Position numbers and translations under genes: made by a program
Origin: Nocardioides flavescens
GTDB taxonomy: Bacteria > Actinomycetota > Actinomycetes > Propionibacteriales > Nocardioidaceae
Assembly: GCF_009823805.1 (NCBI RefSeq)
Contig: NZ_WUEK01000005.1
Span: forward strand, 310,001 to 374,000
DNA: 64,000 nt
Direction of reading: 5' to 3'
The notes under the pieces: generated by a model
What the model was told of the DNA's origin: nothing
Databases searched by the model: none
What the model saw: only the letters and a program-made list of their open reading frames with translations
Shown here: piece by piece, positions 25,648 through 34,249 of the stretch
Numbering within the stretch: the first letter of the stretch is position 1
Layout: the number at the start of each line of letters is the position of its first letter

Positions 25648-26628
25648 ATGATGCCGGAGGCCGAGACGCGCAGGTCAGGGGACCGGCAGCAGGCACCGGA
25701 GGGGGACCAGGTGGCGGGGGCTTCGCGCGACGCCGACGAGAGGCCTGACGGGCCCGTGCACGGCGGTGTCGACAAGGTCGCCTGGAGCAAGGCTGTCGTC
25801 CTGCTGAACGTCGTGCTCATCGCCGCCGTCGCCATCGCGGCGTTCCGCTACACCCGGCCCGACCAGGCCGAGGACCCCGCCTACCAGCCGCAGGCCGTCG
25901 CCACCGACACCAGTGGGCTGAGCCCGAGTGCGGCCACGATGTCGCCCAGCACGACCACGACGTCCGCCGAGCCGGCGCCCTCCGCGGATCCGACGTCGCC
26001 CGGCCCCAGCGCGGCCCCGACGGTGCCGGCGTCCGAGGTGCCGACGGTGCGCACGACGCTGCGGGCCGACTTCGGCGCGGGCGACCCGTGGCCGGTCGGC
26101 GCGGGGTTCCGCGAGACGGGCCGGATGGCCTACTCCCTCGGCGTCGTCGACCGGCTCATGGTGCACGGCGACCCCGAGGGCCCGGGCACGGTGAGCTGGC
26201 TCGAGAAGTGGACCGGCGGCTCCGACGTACGACGCCTCGGCGCGCGGGTGCTGTTCGCCCCCAACCACTCCGGGTCGGTCGCCCTCACCGCGTGGCACAC
26301 CTCGGTGCTCGAGGCCTCCGGGACGGCCGTGCCGCGCACCGGGATGCGGCTCGTCGCCTCGCCCGGGCGGTGGAAGCTCGTCGCCCTCGACGCCCAGGGT
26401 CGTGAAGCGGTGCTGGCCACGGGTTCGTGGCAGGCGCAGGGGAGAGGGGCGACGTTCGACCTCGTGCGCAAGGGCGCGGCGCTGTGGCTCACGGACCCGA
26501 CGGGCGTGGTCACCTCGGTGACCGATCCGCGGGTGCAGTCGTTGTCGGGGCCGTGGGCGGGGTTCGAGTTGCGCGAGCAGCGGGTCGGGCAGCGGCCGGC
26601 GGCGTTCCAGGAGATCTGGGCGGGCTGA
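25648..26628 (+). CDS. Membrane-anchored extracytoplasmic protein of unknown function
   Basis: About 326 residues. A cytoplasmic charged N-terminus is followed by one transmembrane helix (VVLLNVVLIAAVAIAAF), a Ser/Thr/Pro/Ala-rich linker of ~60 residues, and a ~190-residue beta-rich domain with features of a concanavalin-like sandwich (LRADFGAGDPWPVGAGF; SWLEKWTGGSDVRR). No catalytic motif is seen. It diverges from the initiating transferase, which suggests a cell-surface role with the polysaccharide. Two adjacent ATGs follow a GTG, so the exact start is open. Confidence 0.6.
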   Translation: MMPEAETRRSGDRQQAPEGDQVAGASRDADERPDGPVHGGVDKVAWSKAVVLLNVVLIAAVAIAAFRYTRPDQAEDPAYQPQAVATDTSGLSPSAATMSPSTTTTSAEPAPSADPTSPGPSAAPTVPASEVPTVRTTLRADFGAGDPWPVGAGFRETGRMAYSLGVVDRLMVHGDPEGPGTVSWLEKWTGGSDVRRLGARVLFAPNHSGSVALTAWHTSVLEASGTAVPRTGMRLVASPGRWKLVALDAQGREAVLATGSWQAQGRGATFDLVRKGAALWLTDPTGVVTSVTDPRVQSLSGPWAGFELREQRVGQRPAAFQEIWAG

Positions 26629-26999
26629 GCGGTCGACAGGCTGAGTGGATCGGGGACTTCGGGCACGGTGTGCTCGCCGAACGATGGTGAAAACCCCCGA
26701 GAGAGTAGCCAGCAACACGCACGGCCGGACTCTCGGGCCGCCAGCTTGTTCTCCGTCCGCGTCACTGTCGTTCGTACGTGGCGCCTGGGCTGTCGCCACG
26801 ACCTGCTGCGGACGACTCCTCCCGTCCACATCGCCTCGCACATGGGCTCGACTTCGCGAGGCTCCACAGCCTGTCCCTGAAGCGCTTCGACTGTCCCAAC
26901 TGACGAAGGCACGTCACCTCTAAACCTCGTGCCCAGAGCCCCGACAGGCCGACGCACTGGGCCCGTTCAGCGGCCGCCAGCCGAGACGCGAAGGCAAGG
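26629..26999. other. Gene-free gap
   Basis: No convincing reading frame, RNA gene or hairpin was recognised in this stretch between two genes that converge on it. Confidence 0.5.
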
Positions 27000-28037
27000 T
27001 CAAGCACCATCTCCTGATGCAATGAGGTCCTCAGCCATTGTCATGGCCTCCGCCGGTGATCCTGCCAATTTCGCGACAGCGCTCGTATGCGTGAACGCGT
27101 CGAAGATCGTGCGAACCTTCCCGTAATTGTTGTCGACCACAATGTTGGGAATTCCCATGAGGGTGGCGATGACGTGGGCGTGGAGACGGTCGGTCACTAG
27201 GACACGGGTCCCGCTCAACTGCCGGACAGCTGCGTCGACGCACGTCTTCGCCATCAGGTCGTACGTACGTGACAGCACCGGCTGCCAGCGAGACCGGGCG
27301 CTGCTGGGTTGCCCAGGTAGTCGACGCGCCACCCGGGGCCCAGCCTTGGCGGCGGTCCATACGCGTCGGCCCCTCTGGTCGAATGCCCACTCGGTGAGGG
27401 CCGACTGGTGGCGCCCGCGGGAGACCAGTTCGCGTAGTCCCCCACTCTCGTGATCGGTGCGAGCTAGGACTTGCAAATCTCGAGTCGGCCCGGCCGTTGT
27501 CGGCAGCGGGCCCATGTGGGTAGCCGAATCAGGGCAGAGACGAGTCCGTAGGCCCATGTCCTCGCCCTGTTGCAGGCTTGAACGATCGCGGGCGAGCAGA
27601 GTGAAGGCGCGGTGGTCGCCCATGGCGGACGCTACGCGAGCGCGTTCGCGCGAGTCGCGGAAGCCGACGGATTGGGGCAATTGCACGATGACTCGGTCCG
27701 GGAAGTCACGCAGGACGCGTTCGCGTAGTTCTTGGTGCTCGGGCCAGTAGTCGCCGAAGTTCCCCCCGCCGTGGAGGAGGATGGGACCCTCAGGATGCAT
27801 ACGTCGCAGGTCGTCCGGGTCGTAGCGGCCGATGTCGCACACGTATCGACGTGTGTGCCCGAGGGTGTTGAGCAGGACGTTCTGCCCTTGCCAGATGGCA
27901 GCGTCGCCAAAGTTGTCGGAATACGGGAAGTCCACGAGCGCGACGGGCTCACCCGGTGCGAGGACAGACGTGAGGGCATCTGTCGCGATTTGGGAGAGTC
28001 GCTGGGACAGGCCCAGCGCGTCCTCGTTTCCGGTCAT
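27000..28037 (-). CDS. Polysaccharide pyruvyltransferase family protein
   Basis: 345 residues, PF04230/ExoV-like: VALVDFPYSDNFGDAAIWQG, PILLHGGGNFGDYWPEH, VIVQLPQSVGFRDSRER, and the C-terminal RVLVTDRLHAHVIATLMGIPNIVVDN. It is only distantly similar to the pyruvyltransferase-family protein in the main exopolysaccharide run. It stands alone, flanked by gene-free sequence, and its codon use looks less GC-biased than its right-hand neighbours, suggesting separate acquisition. Confidence 0.8.
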   Translation of the reverse strand: MTGNEDALGLSQRLSQIATDALTSVLAPGEPVALVDFPYSDNFGDAAIWQGQNVLLNTLGHTRRYVCDIGRYDPDDLRRMHPEGPILLHGGGNFGDYWPEHQELRERVLRDFPDRVIVQLPQSVGFRDSRERARVASAMGDHRAFTLLARDRSSLQQGEDMGLRTRLCPDSATHMGPLPTTAGPTRDLQVLARTDHESGGLRELVSRGRHQSALTEWAFDQRGRRVWTAAKAGPRVARRLPGQPSSARSRWQPVLSRTYDLMAKTCVDAAVRQLSGTRVLVTDRLHAHVIATLMGIPNIVVDNNYGKVRTIFDAFTHTSAVAKLAGSPAEAMTMAEDLIASGDGA

Positions 28038-28699
28038 CCGAGGCCTCCGTGACGTTCTAGTGGTGGAGTCGAGGCCTCCCCGGGAAGAATCGATCGTCGG
28101 GTCGGCCCGACGGCTCGATCAGCCCGCCCGAGTGCGTCGTCGCACCAGCGAGGCATAACGCCGGACAGCCTGCCACACCGCTCGATCTTCCTGCAGCGCA
28201 CGGTGACGAGGTCGGCCACGCCGAACCGCGGCGTCAAGACAAACCGGCGCTTTACTCCGCGAGGCTGGCGGTGGGAGGTAGGACTGAGCGTAAGGCTCCG
28301 GAGCCTGTCCGGGCAGGGCGCCGAGATCGGTATCTGCATGCCAGGAGCAGCGGTTGTCTCCCGGCCTCTTCACAGGTCCCGGGCGCAGGCGTCTGACCCC
28401 CACGCACGTTGGGCGAGAAGTGCGAGTGGAGGGACATCCGTGGCCACGTTGAGAAGCGCCGCATGTGAGGACCACATCCCCGAGCAATCGGGGAGGAGCG
28501 CCCGGATCTGTTCAGCGCGGCTTCCGAGCCGAGCGTCTCGATGAGAGCCATGTCGGGAGATACCGCCAACCTGCTGTTGTCCGAGGGGACGGACTCGTGC
28601 CGAGCGACCTCGATCGAAGGCCGCCCGAGGCCCACTCCCGCCATTCTGGAAATGCCAGGGGTAGGGTCCCGTGTTCGGTCCGGTCGCTAGCCTCCAGGG
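28038..28699 (-). other. No intact gene; possible decayed coding sequence
   Basis: No full-length gene is supported. On the minus strand, short stretches with coding-like character appear in different frames one after another (DMALIETLGS, then AEQIRALLPDCSGMWSSH and DVPPLALLAQRAWG, then QEDRAVWQAVRRYASLVRRR). This would fit an old gene broken by frameshifts upstream of the pyruvyltransferase gene. No family was recognised. Confidence 0.3.
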
Positions 28700-29704
28700 G
28701 TGAGCGGCGTGAGCACCCACCACTGGCGGGACTGGTCGCTCGAGGAGCTCGTCGAGGTGAAGGGCGAGCGGGTCGTGAGCCTGGTCGTGCCGGCCCGCAA
28801 CGAGGCCGCGACCGTCGGTGACGTCGTCAGCCGCGTGCGGAGCGCGCTGGTCGACACGGTCGCGCTGCTCGACGAGATCGTGGTCATCGACTCCGACTCC
28901 ACCGACGCGACGTACGACGTCGCCACCGACGCGGGCGCGGTGGTGCACCGCGCCGCCGAGATCCGGCCCGACCTCGGGACCGTGCCCGGCAAGGGCGAGG
29001 CGATGTGGAAGGCGCAGTTCGTCACGCGCGGCGAGCTGCTCGTCTTCATGGACGCCGACCTGCTCGACTGGGACACCCACTTCGTGCCGGGACTGCTCGG
29101 CCCCCTGCTGACCCGGCCCGAGGTGCAGCTGGTCAAGGGGTTCTACGAGCGCCCACTGGGCAGCGGGTCGAGCGCGGTGCCGTTCGAGGGCGGGCGGGTG
29201 ACCGAGCTGGTCGCGCGGCCGCTGATCCGGCTGCTGTTCCCCGACCTGGCCGGGCTGCACCAGCCGCTCGCGGGCGAGTGGGCCGTACGGCGCTCGCTGT
29301 GGCAGACGCTGTCGGTGCCGACGTCGTACGCCGTGGAGCTGGCCTCGCTCGTCGACACCGTGCGGGCGCACGGGCTCGAGGCGATCGCGCAGGTCGACCT
29401 CGGCACCCGAGCGCACCGGCACCAGGCCCTGCGTGACCTGTCCGGGATGGCGGAGCAGATCATGGCGGCGGCGTTCGCGCGGGCGGGTGGTTTTGAGACA
29501 GGACTTCGTCCTTCCTCAACCACCGGGCCGACAGGACTTCGTCCTTCCTCAACCACCGGGGGCGAAAGTGGTTTCGAGACAGGACTTCGTCCTTCCTCAA
29601 CCACCGACCAGGCGACCACCGACTCGCCCGAAGGGGTACTGCTCGACGAGCGGGGGGACCGTCCGCCGGCGGTGTCGGTGGGCACGGAGGAGGAGAAGGC
29701 GTGA
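28700..29704 (+). CDS. gpgS: Glucosyl-3-phosphoglycerate synthase
   Basis: 334 residues, GT81/GT2 type. The N-terminal VVSLVVPARNEAATVGDVV, VVIDSDSTDATYDVA, PGKGEAMWKA and the metal-binding LLVFMDADLLDWD match GpgS, which joins glucose from a nucleotide sugar to 3-phosphoglycerate, the first step of methylglucose lipopolysaccharide synthesis. As in mycobacteria it lies beside a FolP2-type gene, overlapping it by GTGA. The last ~75 residues are abnormal: three copies of GLRPSSTTG-like sequence are encoded by hairpin repeats and replace the normal C-terminus. Confidence 0.9.
   Translation: MSGVSTHHWRDWSLEELVEVKGERVVSLVVPARNEAATVGDVVSRVRSALVDTVALLDEIVVIDSDSTDATYDVATDAGAVVHRAAEIRPDLGTVPGKGEAMWKAQFVTRGELLVFMDADLLDWDTHFVPGLLGPLLTRPEVQLVKGFYERPLGSGSSAVPFEGGRVTELVARPLIRLLFPDLAGLHQPLAGEWAVRRSLWQTLSVPTSYAVELASLVDTVRAHGLEAIAQVDLGTRAHRHQALRDLSGMAEQIMAAAFARAGGFETGLRPSSTTGPTGLRPSSTTGGESGFETGLRPSSTTDQATTDSPEGVLLDERGDRPPAVSVGTEEEKA
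29486..29524. repeat. REP-like hairpin, family A, full copy inside gpgS
   Basis: Inverted ends GGTGGTT and AACCACC enclose a nested AGGAC-TTC-GTCCT hairpin. The copy lies in frame near the gpgS 3' end. Confidence 0.8.
29530..29557. repeat. REP-like hairpin, family A, partial copy inside gpgS
   Basis: The right part of the unit (GACAGGACTTCGTCCTTCCT to AACCACC) repeats six bases after the first copy; the left arm is missing. Confidence 0.75.
29569..29605. repeat. REP-like hairpin, family A, third copy inside gpgS
   Basis: A nearly complete unit (TGGTTTCGAGACAGGACTTC to AACCACC). With the two preceding copies it makes a short array that encodes the repetitive GpgS tail. Confidence 0.8.
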
Positions 29705-30564
29705 CGTTGCGGCTGCGGACGCACGAGTTCGCGGACGAGGCGACGCTGATGATGGCGATCGTCAACCGCACCCCCGACTCGTTCTACGACAAGGGCGCGA
29801 CCTGGGCCGAGGACAAGGCCTTCGAGCGGGTGGCGCTGGTCGCCGGGCAGGGTGCGGAGATCGTCGACATCGGAGGCATCAAGGCTGCGCCGGGCGTCGA
29901 GATCGACGCCGCCGAGGAGAAGTCGCGGGTCGTCGACTTCGTGGCGCGGGTGCGTGAGGCGTTCCCGCAGCTGGTGATCTCGGTCGACACCTGGCGCGCG
30001 GAGGTCGGTGACGCGGTCTGCGCGGCCGGCGCAGACGTGCTCAACGACGCGTGGGGCGGGGCCGACCCCGAGCTGGTCGACGTCGCCGCCGCCCACGGTG
30101 CCGGGATCATCTGCACGCACACCGGCGGGGCCACCCCGCGCACGCGTCCCTACCGCGTCGAGTACGACGACGTCGTGCGCTCCGCGATCGACGACACGGT
30201 GGCCTACGCCGAGCGAGCGCTGGCGGCCGGCGTGCCCCGCGAAGGCATCGTGATCGACCCGGCCCACGACTTCGGCAAGAACACCTTCCACTCCCTCGAG
30301 CTCACCCGCCGCCTCGGCGAGATGGTCGAGACGGGCTGGCCGGTGCTGGTGTCGCTGTCGAACAAGGACTTCGTCGGGGAGTCGCTCGACCTGCCGGTGG
30401 GGGAGCGGCTGGTCGGCACGCTCGCCGCCACCTCGGTCGCCGCGCTCGCCGGCGCCCGGATCTACCGCGTACACGAGGTCGTCGAGACCCGGCTGACCGT
30501 CGACATGGTCAACGTCATCGCGGGGCGGCTGCTGCCGAAGCGCGCGATCAGAGGGTTGCAATGA
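29701..30564 (+). CDS. folP2: Dihydropteroate synthase family protein, FolP2 type
   Basis: 287 residues forming the pterin-binding TIM barrel: MMAIVNRTPDSFYDKG, EIVDIGGIKAAPG, ISVDTWRAEVG, GIICTHTGG and VIDPAHDFGKNTFHSLEL. Classical FolP has a DVGGESTRPG loop; here the loop reads DIGGIKAAPG, as in the mycobacterial FolP2 paralogue that also sits beside gpgS. It may therefore not be the main folate enzyme. It overlaps gpgS by GTGA and the next gene by ATGA. Confidence 0.85.
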   Translation: MTLRLRTHEFADEATLMMAIVNRTPDSFYDKGATWAEDKAFERVALVAGQGAEIVDIGGIKAAPGVEIDAAEEKSRVVDFVARVREAFPQLVISVDTWRAEVGDAVCAAGADVLNDAWGGADPELVDVAAAHGAGIICTHTGGATPRTRPYRVEYDDVVRSAIDDTVAYAERALAAGVPREGIVIDPAHDFGKNTFHSLELTRRLGEMVETGWPVLVSLSNKDFVGESLDLPVGERLVGTLAATSVAALAGARIYRVHEVVETRLTVDMVNVIAGRLLPKRAIRGLQ

Positions 30565-31115
30565 GTGCTGCAGTGAGCAGGGTCGTGCTCGTGCCAGGGA
30601 CGCTCGCGCTCCTGCCGGAGTACGCCGGGCGCGAGGACCCCGTCGCCGAGCTGCGCGCCGCCGCGCTCGCCGCCGTCGCCTGGCTCGGGTCCGACGTGAC
30701 CCTCGTCGGTGATGAGCAGGGGGCGCGGGTCGGGGCGTCGTTGCTCGAGGTGGTTTCGAGACAGGACTTCGTCCTTCCTCAACCACCGACGGTCTCGACG
30801 ACGCTCGCCAGCGCTCGCTGCTCGACCAGCGGTGCCGGCGGTCCGGCGTACCTCGTCGTCGGCAACGGCTCGGCGAAGCGGACGGACAAGGCGCCGGGGG
30901 CCTTCGACGAGCGGGCGGAGGCGTTCGACGCGGGCCTGGGGGCCTCGCTGCGGGCGGGGTGGCCGGAGTTCGACGCCCGGCTCGCCGAGGAGCTGTGGGC
31001 GAGCGTGGAGGGCATCGCGCGGCTGGGGTCGCTCGGCGACCTGGGTGAGGCGCAGGTCGACTACGACGACGCGCCCTACGGCGTGCAGTACTGGGTCATG
31101 GGGTGGGGAGCGTGA
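30561..31115 (+). CDS. Small hypothetical protein interrupted by two in-frame hairpin repeats
   Basis: 184 residues. The outer parts look like a conserved actinobacterial hypothetical family, possibly related to class III extradiol dioxygenases (RVVLVPGTLALLPEYAGRED; ending DDAPYGVQYWVMGW). Residues ~63-90 are encoded by two different palindromic repeats that inserted without breaking the frame. The ATG overlaps the folP2 stop, and the gene overlaps the reductase by GTGA, so it sits inside a translationally coupled operon. Function unknown, and it may be impaired. Confidence 0.6.
   Translation: MSAAVSRVVLVPGTLALLPEYAGREDPVAELRAAALAAVAWLGSDVTLVGDEQGARVGASLLEVVSRQDFVLPQPPTVSTTLASARCSTSGAGGPAYLVVGNGSAKRTDKAPGAFDERAEAFDAGLGASLRAGWPEFDARLAEELWASVEGIARLGSLGDLGEAQVDYDDAPYGVQYWVMGWGA
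30749..30787. repeat. REP-like hairpin, family A, fourth copy
   Basis: A full unit with GGTGG and AACCACC ends and the AGGAC-TTC-GTCCT core, in frame within the small hypothetical gene, directly before a second palindrome type. Confidence 0.8.
30791..30827. repeat. REP-like palindrome, family B
   Basis: GGTCTCGACGACGCTCGCCA followed by GCGCTCGCTGCTCGACC: an imperfect 37-base palindrome starting GGTC and ending GACC. It lies three bases after a family A copy; the two together look like a composite element. Confidence 0.7.
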
Positions 31116-31795
31116 GCGTGGAGTCGACGGACGTGCGGCAGCTGGACGACCTGGGTGACGAGGAGCTCGCCGCCCTCTACGCGCCTCCCGCCGACGCGGC
31201 GCCGTGGCTGCGGGTCAACATGATCAGCTCCCTCGACGGCGCTGCGACCGGCGCGGACGGGCGCAGCGGCGGGCTCAACAACGAGCCGGACCACCGCGTC
31301 TTCGCCGCGCTGCGGGCGCTCTGCGACGCGGTGGTGGTGGGGGCGGGTACGGCTCGCGACGAGGGCTACGCCGACCTGTCGAAGCCGCTCGTGCTGGTCA
31401 CCCGCCGGGCCTCGGTGCCCGAGGGGCTGCGCGGGGAGGAGCCGGGCCGGGTGCTGCTCGCGACCACGGCGGGGGCCGAGCACCTCGACGAGGCGCGGGA
31501 GCTGCTGGGGGCCGAGCACGTGCTGGTGGTCGGCGAGGACGAGGTCGACCTCCCGCGGCTCAAGCGCGAGCTGGGGGAGCGGGGCCTCGGCGACCTGCTC
31601 GCCGAGGGTGGTCCCTCTCTGCTGCGCGACCTGCTGGCGGCCGACGTCGTCGACGAGCTCGACCTGACCTGGGTGCCGCGCCTGCTGGCCGGCGACCACC
31701 CGCGGATCGCCGTCGGCGACCCGGTCGACCTCACGATGCGCTCGGCGCACCTGCTCGTGTCCGGGTCCACCCTGTTGGGGCGCTGGCTGCGCTGA
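31112..31795 (+). CDS. RibD C-terminal domain reductase (pyrimidine reductase family)
   Basis: 227 residues. The DHFR-like RibD_C fold is indicated by PWLRVNMISSLDGAATG, ALCDAVVVGAGTARDEGY and GLGDLLAEGGPSLLRDLL. It lacks the deaminase domain of bifunctional RibD, so the riboflavin-pathway role is a family inference. The GTG start overlaps the previous stop. It is the last gene of the gpgS run, and its 3' end overlaps the convergent sensor kinase by 65 bases. Confidence 0.82.
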   Translation: MSVESTDVRQLDDLGDEELAALYAPPADAAPWLRVNMISSLDGAATGADGRSGGLNNEPDHRVFAALRALCDAVVVGAGTARDEGYADLSKPLVLVTRRASVPEGLRGEEPGRVLLATTAGAEHLDEARELLGAEHVLVVGEDEVDLPRLKRELGERGLGDLLAEGGPSLLRDLLAADVVDELDLTWVPRLLAGDHPRIAVGDPVDLTMRSAHLLVSGSTLLGRWLR

Positions 31796-33368
31796 ACGGC
31801 GAGGCGACCGGGGCGGTGGCGCTGCTGCCCTCGGGCGCGAGCGGCAGTGTGACCGCGAAGGCGTTGCGCGAGGCGTCGTAGCGGATCGTGCCGTCGTGGG
31901 CCTCGACGAGGTCGCGCACCACCGAGAGACCGAGGCCCGAGCCGCCGGTGGCGGTGCGCGGGCCCTGGGTGTAGCGCTCGAAGAGCCGCGGCACGAACTC
32001 CTCCGGCACACCCTCGCCCGCGTCGGCGACCTCGATGACGACACCGCCGCCCCCGGCGCTGTGCACCGGGGAGGCGCTGATGATGACGGGCTCGGCGCCG
32101 TGCTTCTGGGCGTTGCGCACGAGGTTGGCCAGCACCTGCTGCAGCCGCAGCGGGTCGGCGTACGCCGCGAGGTCGGGGCGGCACTCGACGCGGACCTCGA
32201 GGTCGGGGAAGCCGCTGGCGCACAGCGCGAGCTGCTCGCCGAGGTCGAGGTGCTCGGGGCTGACGACGAGGTCGCCGTGCTCGAGGGTCGCCGCGGCGAG
32301 GAGGTCCTCGGTGAGCAGCGTCAGCCGGCGGGTCAGCATGTGGGAGCGCTCGAGCATCCGCTGAGCGAGGGGACTGTCGAGGCCGTCGTCGCCGAGGAGC
32401 TCGAGGTAGCCCTGGAGGCCGGCGAGCGGGGTGCGCAGGTCGTGGCTGACCACGGCGGTGAGGTGGTCGCGCAGCCGCTGGGCCTCGAGGAGCTCGGCGT
32501 TCTGCTCGGTGAGTCGGGCCGCCATGGCGACGGTGTCGGCGTGGAGCCGGCTGGCGTCGCGCAGCACGGCGGCGGCCACGAACGCCGAGGCGGCGAGCCC
32601 GAGCAGCTTGGTGGCGTAGGAGGTGACGGTCCAGCGCTCCTCGGCCAGCATCACCAGCCACACGTCGCCGGCGAAGGCGACCGCCGCGACGAGCGCCCAC
32701 GCCTCGAGGCCGTTGCGGGTGCGGCGCTTCGCGACGCCCCAGACCGACGCGGCGACGAACCCGGCGTTGACGACGAGCATCGTGGTGCCTGCCGCGGTGG
32801 TGAGGCGCCCGGAGGCCCCGACGACGGGGGGGAGCAGGTCGGGGGCGAGACCCACCAGGAGCCCGACGCCGGTGAAGGCCATCGCGACGGTGACCCACGC
32901 GAGGAGCGAGCGCACCACGCGGTCCGTGCGTGCGGCGCAGTGCTCCTCCAGCCCGGCGGGCCACGGGGCGAGCGCGGTGGCGATGAAGAGCGGCGGCATC
33001 ACGTGCCGTGCGATCCAGAGCCACGCGAGGCTGTTGGGGTCGCCGGCGAAGAGTGGCTCGTCGCTCAGCAGGCCGGGGGTGGCGATGGCGATCTGCACGG
33101 CCATCCCCGCCGACCACAGGAACGCCCACGACAGGGGCAGCAGCCGGGGCGAGCCGCCGGCGCGGTACTGGCTGAGCAGCAGCGAGACGGTCAGCAGGTC
33201 GCAGACGAGGACGAGCGCGAGCCACAGGCCGGGGAAGCCCGGCACGGGCGGGAGGGCTTCGGCGCGCCAGGGCAGGGACAGGGCGATGGCCACCGGGATC
33301 GTTCCGGCGACCACCAGGGGCGCGCGACCCCTCCAGGACGCGTGCCCGACGTCCTCCAACGTCGTCAC
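31731..33368 (-). CDS. Orphan sensor histidine kinase with multi-helix membrane domain
   Basis: 545 residues. About eight transmembrane helices fill residues ~15-280 (a MASE-like sensor), followed by a coiled linker, the HisKA box VVSHDLRTPL, N box LANLVRNAQKHG, G1 VADAGEGVP and G2 GGSGLGLSVV. No response regulator is adjacent on either side, so it is an orphan kinase. The GTG beginning TTLEDVGHASW was chosen because the frame upstream lies over another gene. The last ~25 residues are read-through into the reductase region. Confidence 0.85.
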   Translation of the reverse strand: MTTLEDVGHASWRGRAPLVVAGTIPVAIALSLPWRAEALPPVPGFPGLWLALVLVCDLLTVSLLLSQYRAGGSPRLLPLSWAFLWSAGMAVQIAIATPGLLSDEPLFAGDPNSLAWLWIARHVMPPLFIATALAPWPAGLEEHCAARTDRVVRSLLAWVTVAMAFTGVGLLVGLAPDLLPPVVGASGRLTTAAGTTMLVVNAGFVAASVWGVAKRRTRNGLEAWALVAAVAFAGDVWLVMLAEERWTVTSYATKLLGLAASAFVAAAVLRDASRLHADTVAMAARLTEQNAELLEAQRLRDHLTAVVSHDLRTPLAGLQGYLELLGDDGLDSPLAQRMLERSHMLTRRLTLLTEDLLAAATLEHGDLVVSPEHLDLGEQLALCASGFPDLEVRVECRPDLAAYADPLRLQQVLANLVRNAQKHGAEPVIISASPVHSAGGGGVVIEVADAGEGVPEEFVPRLFERYTQGPRTATGGSGLGLSVVRDLVEAHDGTIRYDASRNAFAVTLPLAPEGSSATAPVASPFSAASAPTGWTRTRAGAPSAS

Positions 33369-33454
33369 GTTCGTCAGTCTCGGGTAGTCGGGGTGGGTCC
33401 GCAGGGGGACTGGGGATCTGGTGCCGCACCGGCCACCGAAATAGCCCGAACGGG

Positions 33455-34249
33455 CTATCTGGAAACGTTCCCGTCCTGGGGCCACCCCTGTGGGTGTACG
33501 CCGGCCGCCCGGTCGATGGCCCGGTCGACGGCCCAGACGAGCTCTCCCGCGTGCGCCAGCGACGGGCCGTACCACGTCAGCAGCCGCCCCTCGACGAGCG
33601 CGACGGGCAGGCCCTCGAACGCCTCGGGACCGTCGTCGGCGGTGAAGACGTAGGGCTCGTCGGGCAGCACGACGACCTCGGCGCCGAGCTCCGCGAGCTG
33701 CTCGGGCTCGACCCGGGGGTAGCGGCCGTCGAGACCCGCGCCGGCCACGACGTTCTCCCAGCCAAGGCGGCGGGCCAGGTCGCTGGTGAACGTCGGCTCG
33801 CCGACGACCATCCACGGGTCGCGCCAGATCGCGATCGCGACCCGGTGCCGCACCGGCGGCAGCGGCCCGCACCAGAGCCGCTCGGCCTCGGCGAGCCAGG
33901 CCGGGCGCTCCCAGCCGAGCACGTCGTCGAGGAGGTGCTCGAAGGTCGCGACCGCCTCCGGCACCGTCTCGATCCGGGTGACCTCGACGCGCACCCCCGA
34001 CTCGCGAAGCCGGCGCACGTCGAGCTCGCGGTTCTCCTCCTGGTTGGCGATCACCACGTCGGGGCGAAGGGCCCGGATCGCCGCGAGGTCGGGGTTCTTG
34101 GTGCCGCGCACGCGGGCCTCGAGGGTGGTGTCGAGGTCGGCCGGGTGGGTGCACCAGTCGGTGGCGCCCACGACCGCGTCGCGGCGTACGGACGCCAGCG
34201 CCTCCGTGATGCTCGGGACCAGGCTGACGACGCGCTCGAGGGGCCTCAC
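33455..34249 (-). CDS. BtuF-like helical-backbone metal receptor protein
   Basis: 264 residues of the PF01497 fold: VVSLVPSITEALASV, PDVVIANQEENRELDVRRL, and a C-terminal lobe with ELVWAVDRAIDR. Family members bind cobalamin or metal chelates for ABC uptake, but this one has no signal peptide and no permease nearby, so it is probably cytoplasmic. Its GTG overlaps the icmF stop (GTGA). Coupling to a B12-dependent mutase hints at a role in cobalamin handling for IcmF; this is inference. Confidence 0.8.
   Translation of the reverse strand: MRPLERVVSLVPSITEALASVRRDAVVGATDWCTHPADLDTTLEARVRGTKNPDLAAIRALRPDVVIANQEENRELDVRRLRESGVRVEVTRIETVPEAVATFEHLLDDVLGWERPAWLAEAERLWCGPLPPVRHRVAIAIWRDPWMVVGEPTFTSDLARRLGWENVVAGAGLDGRYPRVEPEQLAELGAEVVVLPDEPYVFTADDGPEAFEGLPVALVEGRLLTWYGPSLAHAGELVWAVDRAIDRAAGVHPQGWPQDGNVSR

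Noticed and set aside
28370..29422. Minus-strand frame opposite gpgS
   Set aside because: Most of it is the complement of gpgS; only its last ~50 codons have coding-like character and those are treated as part of the possible decayed gene.
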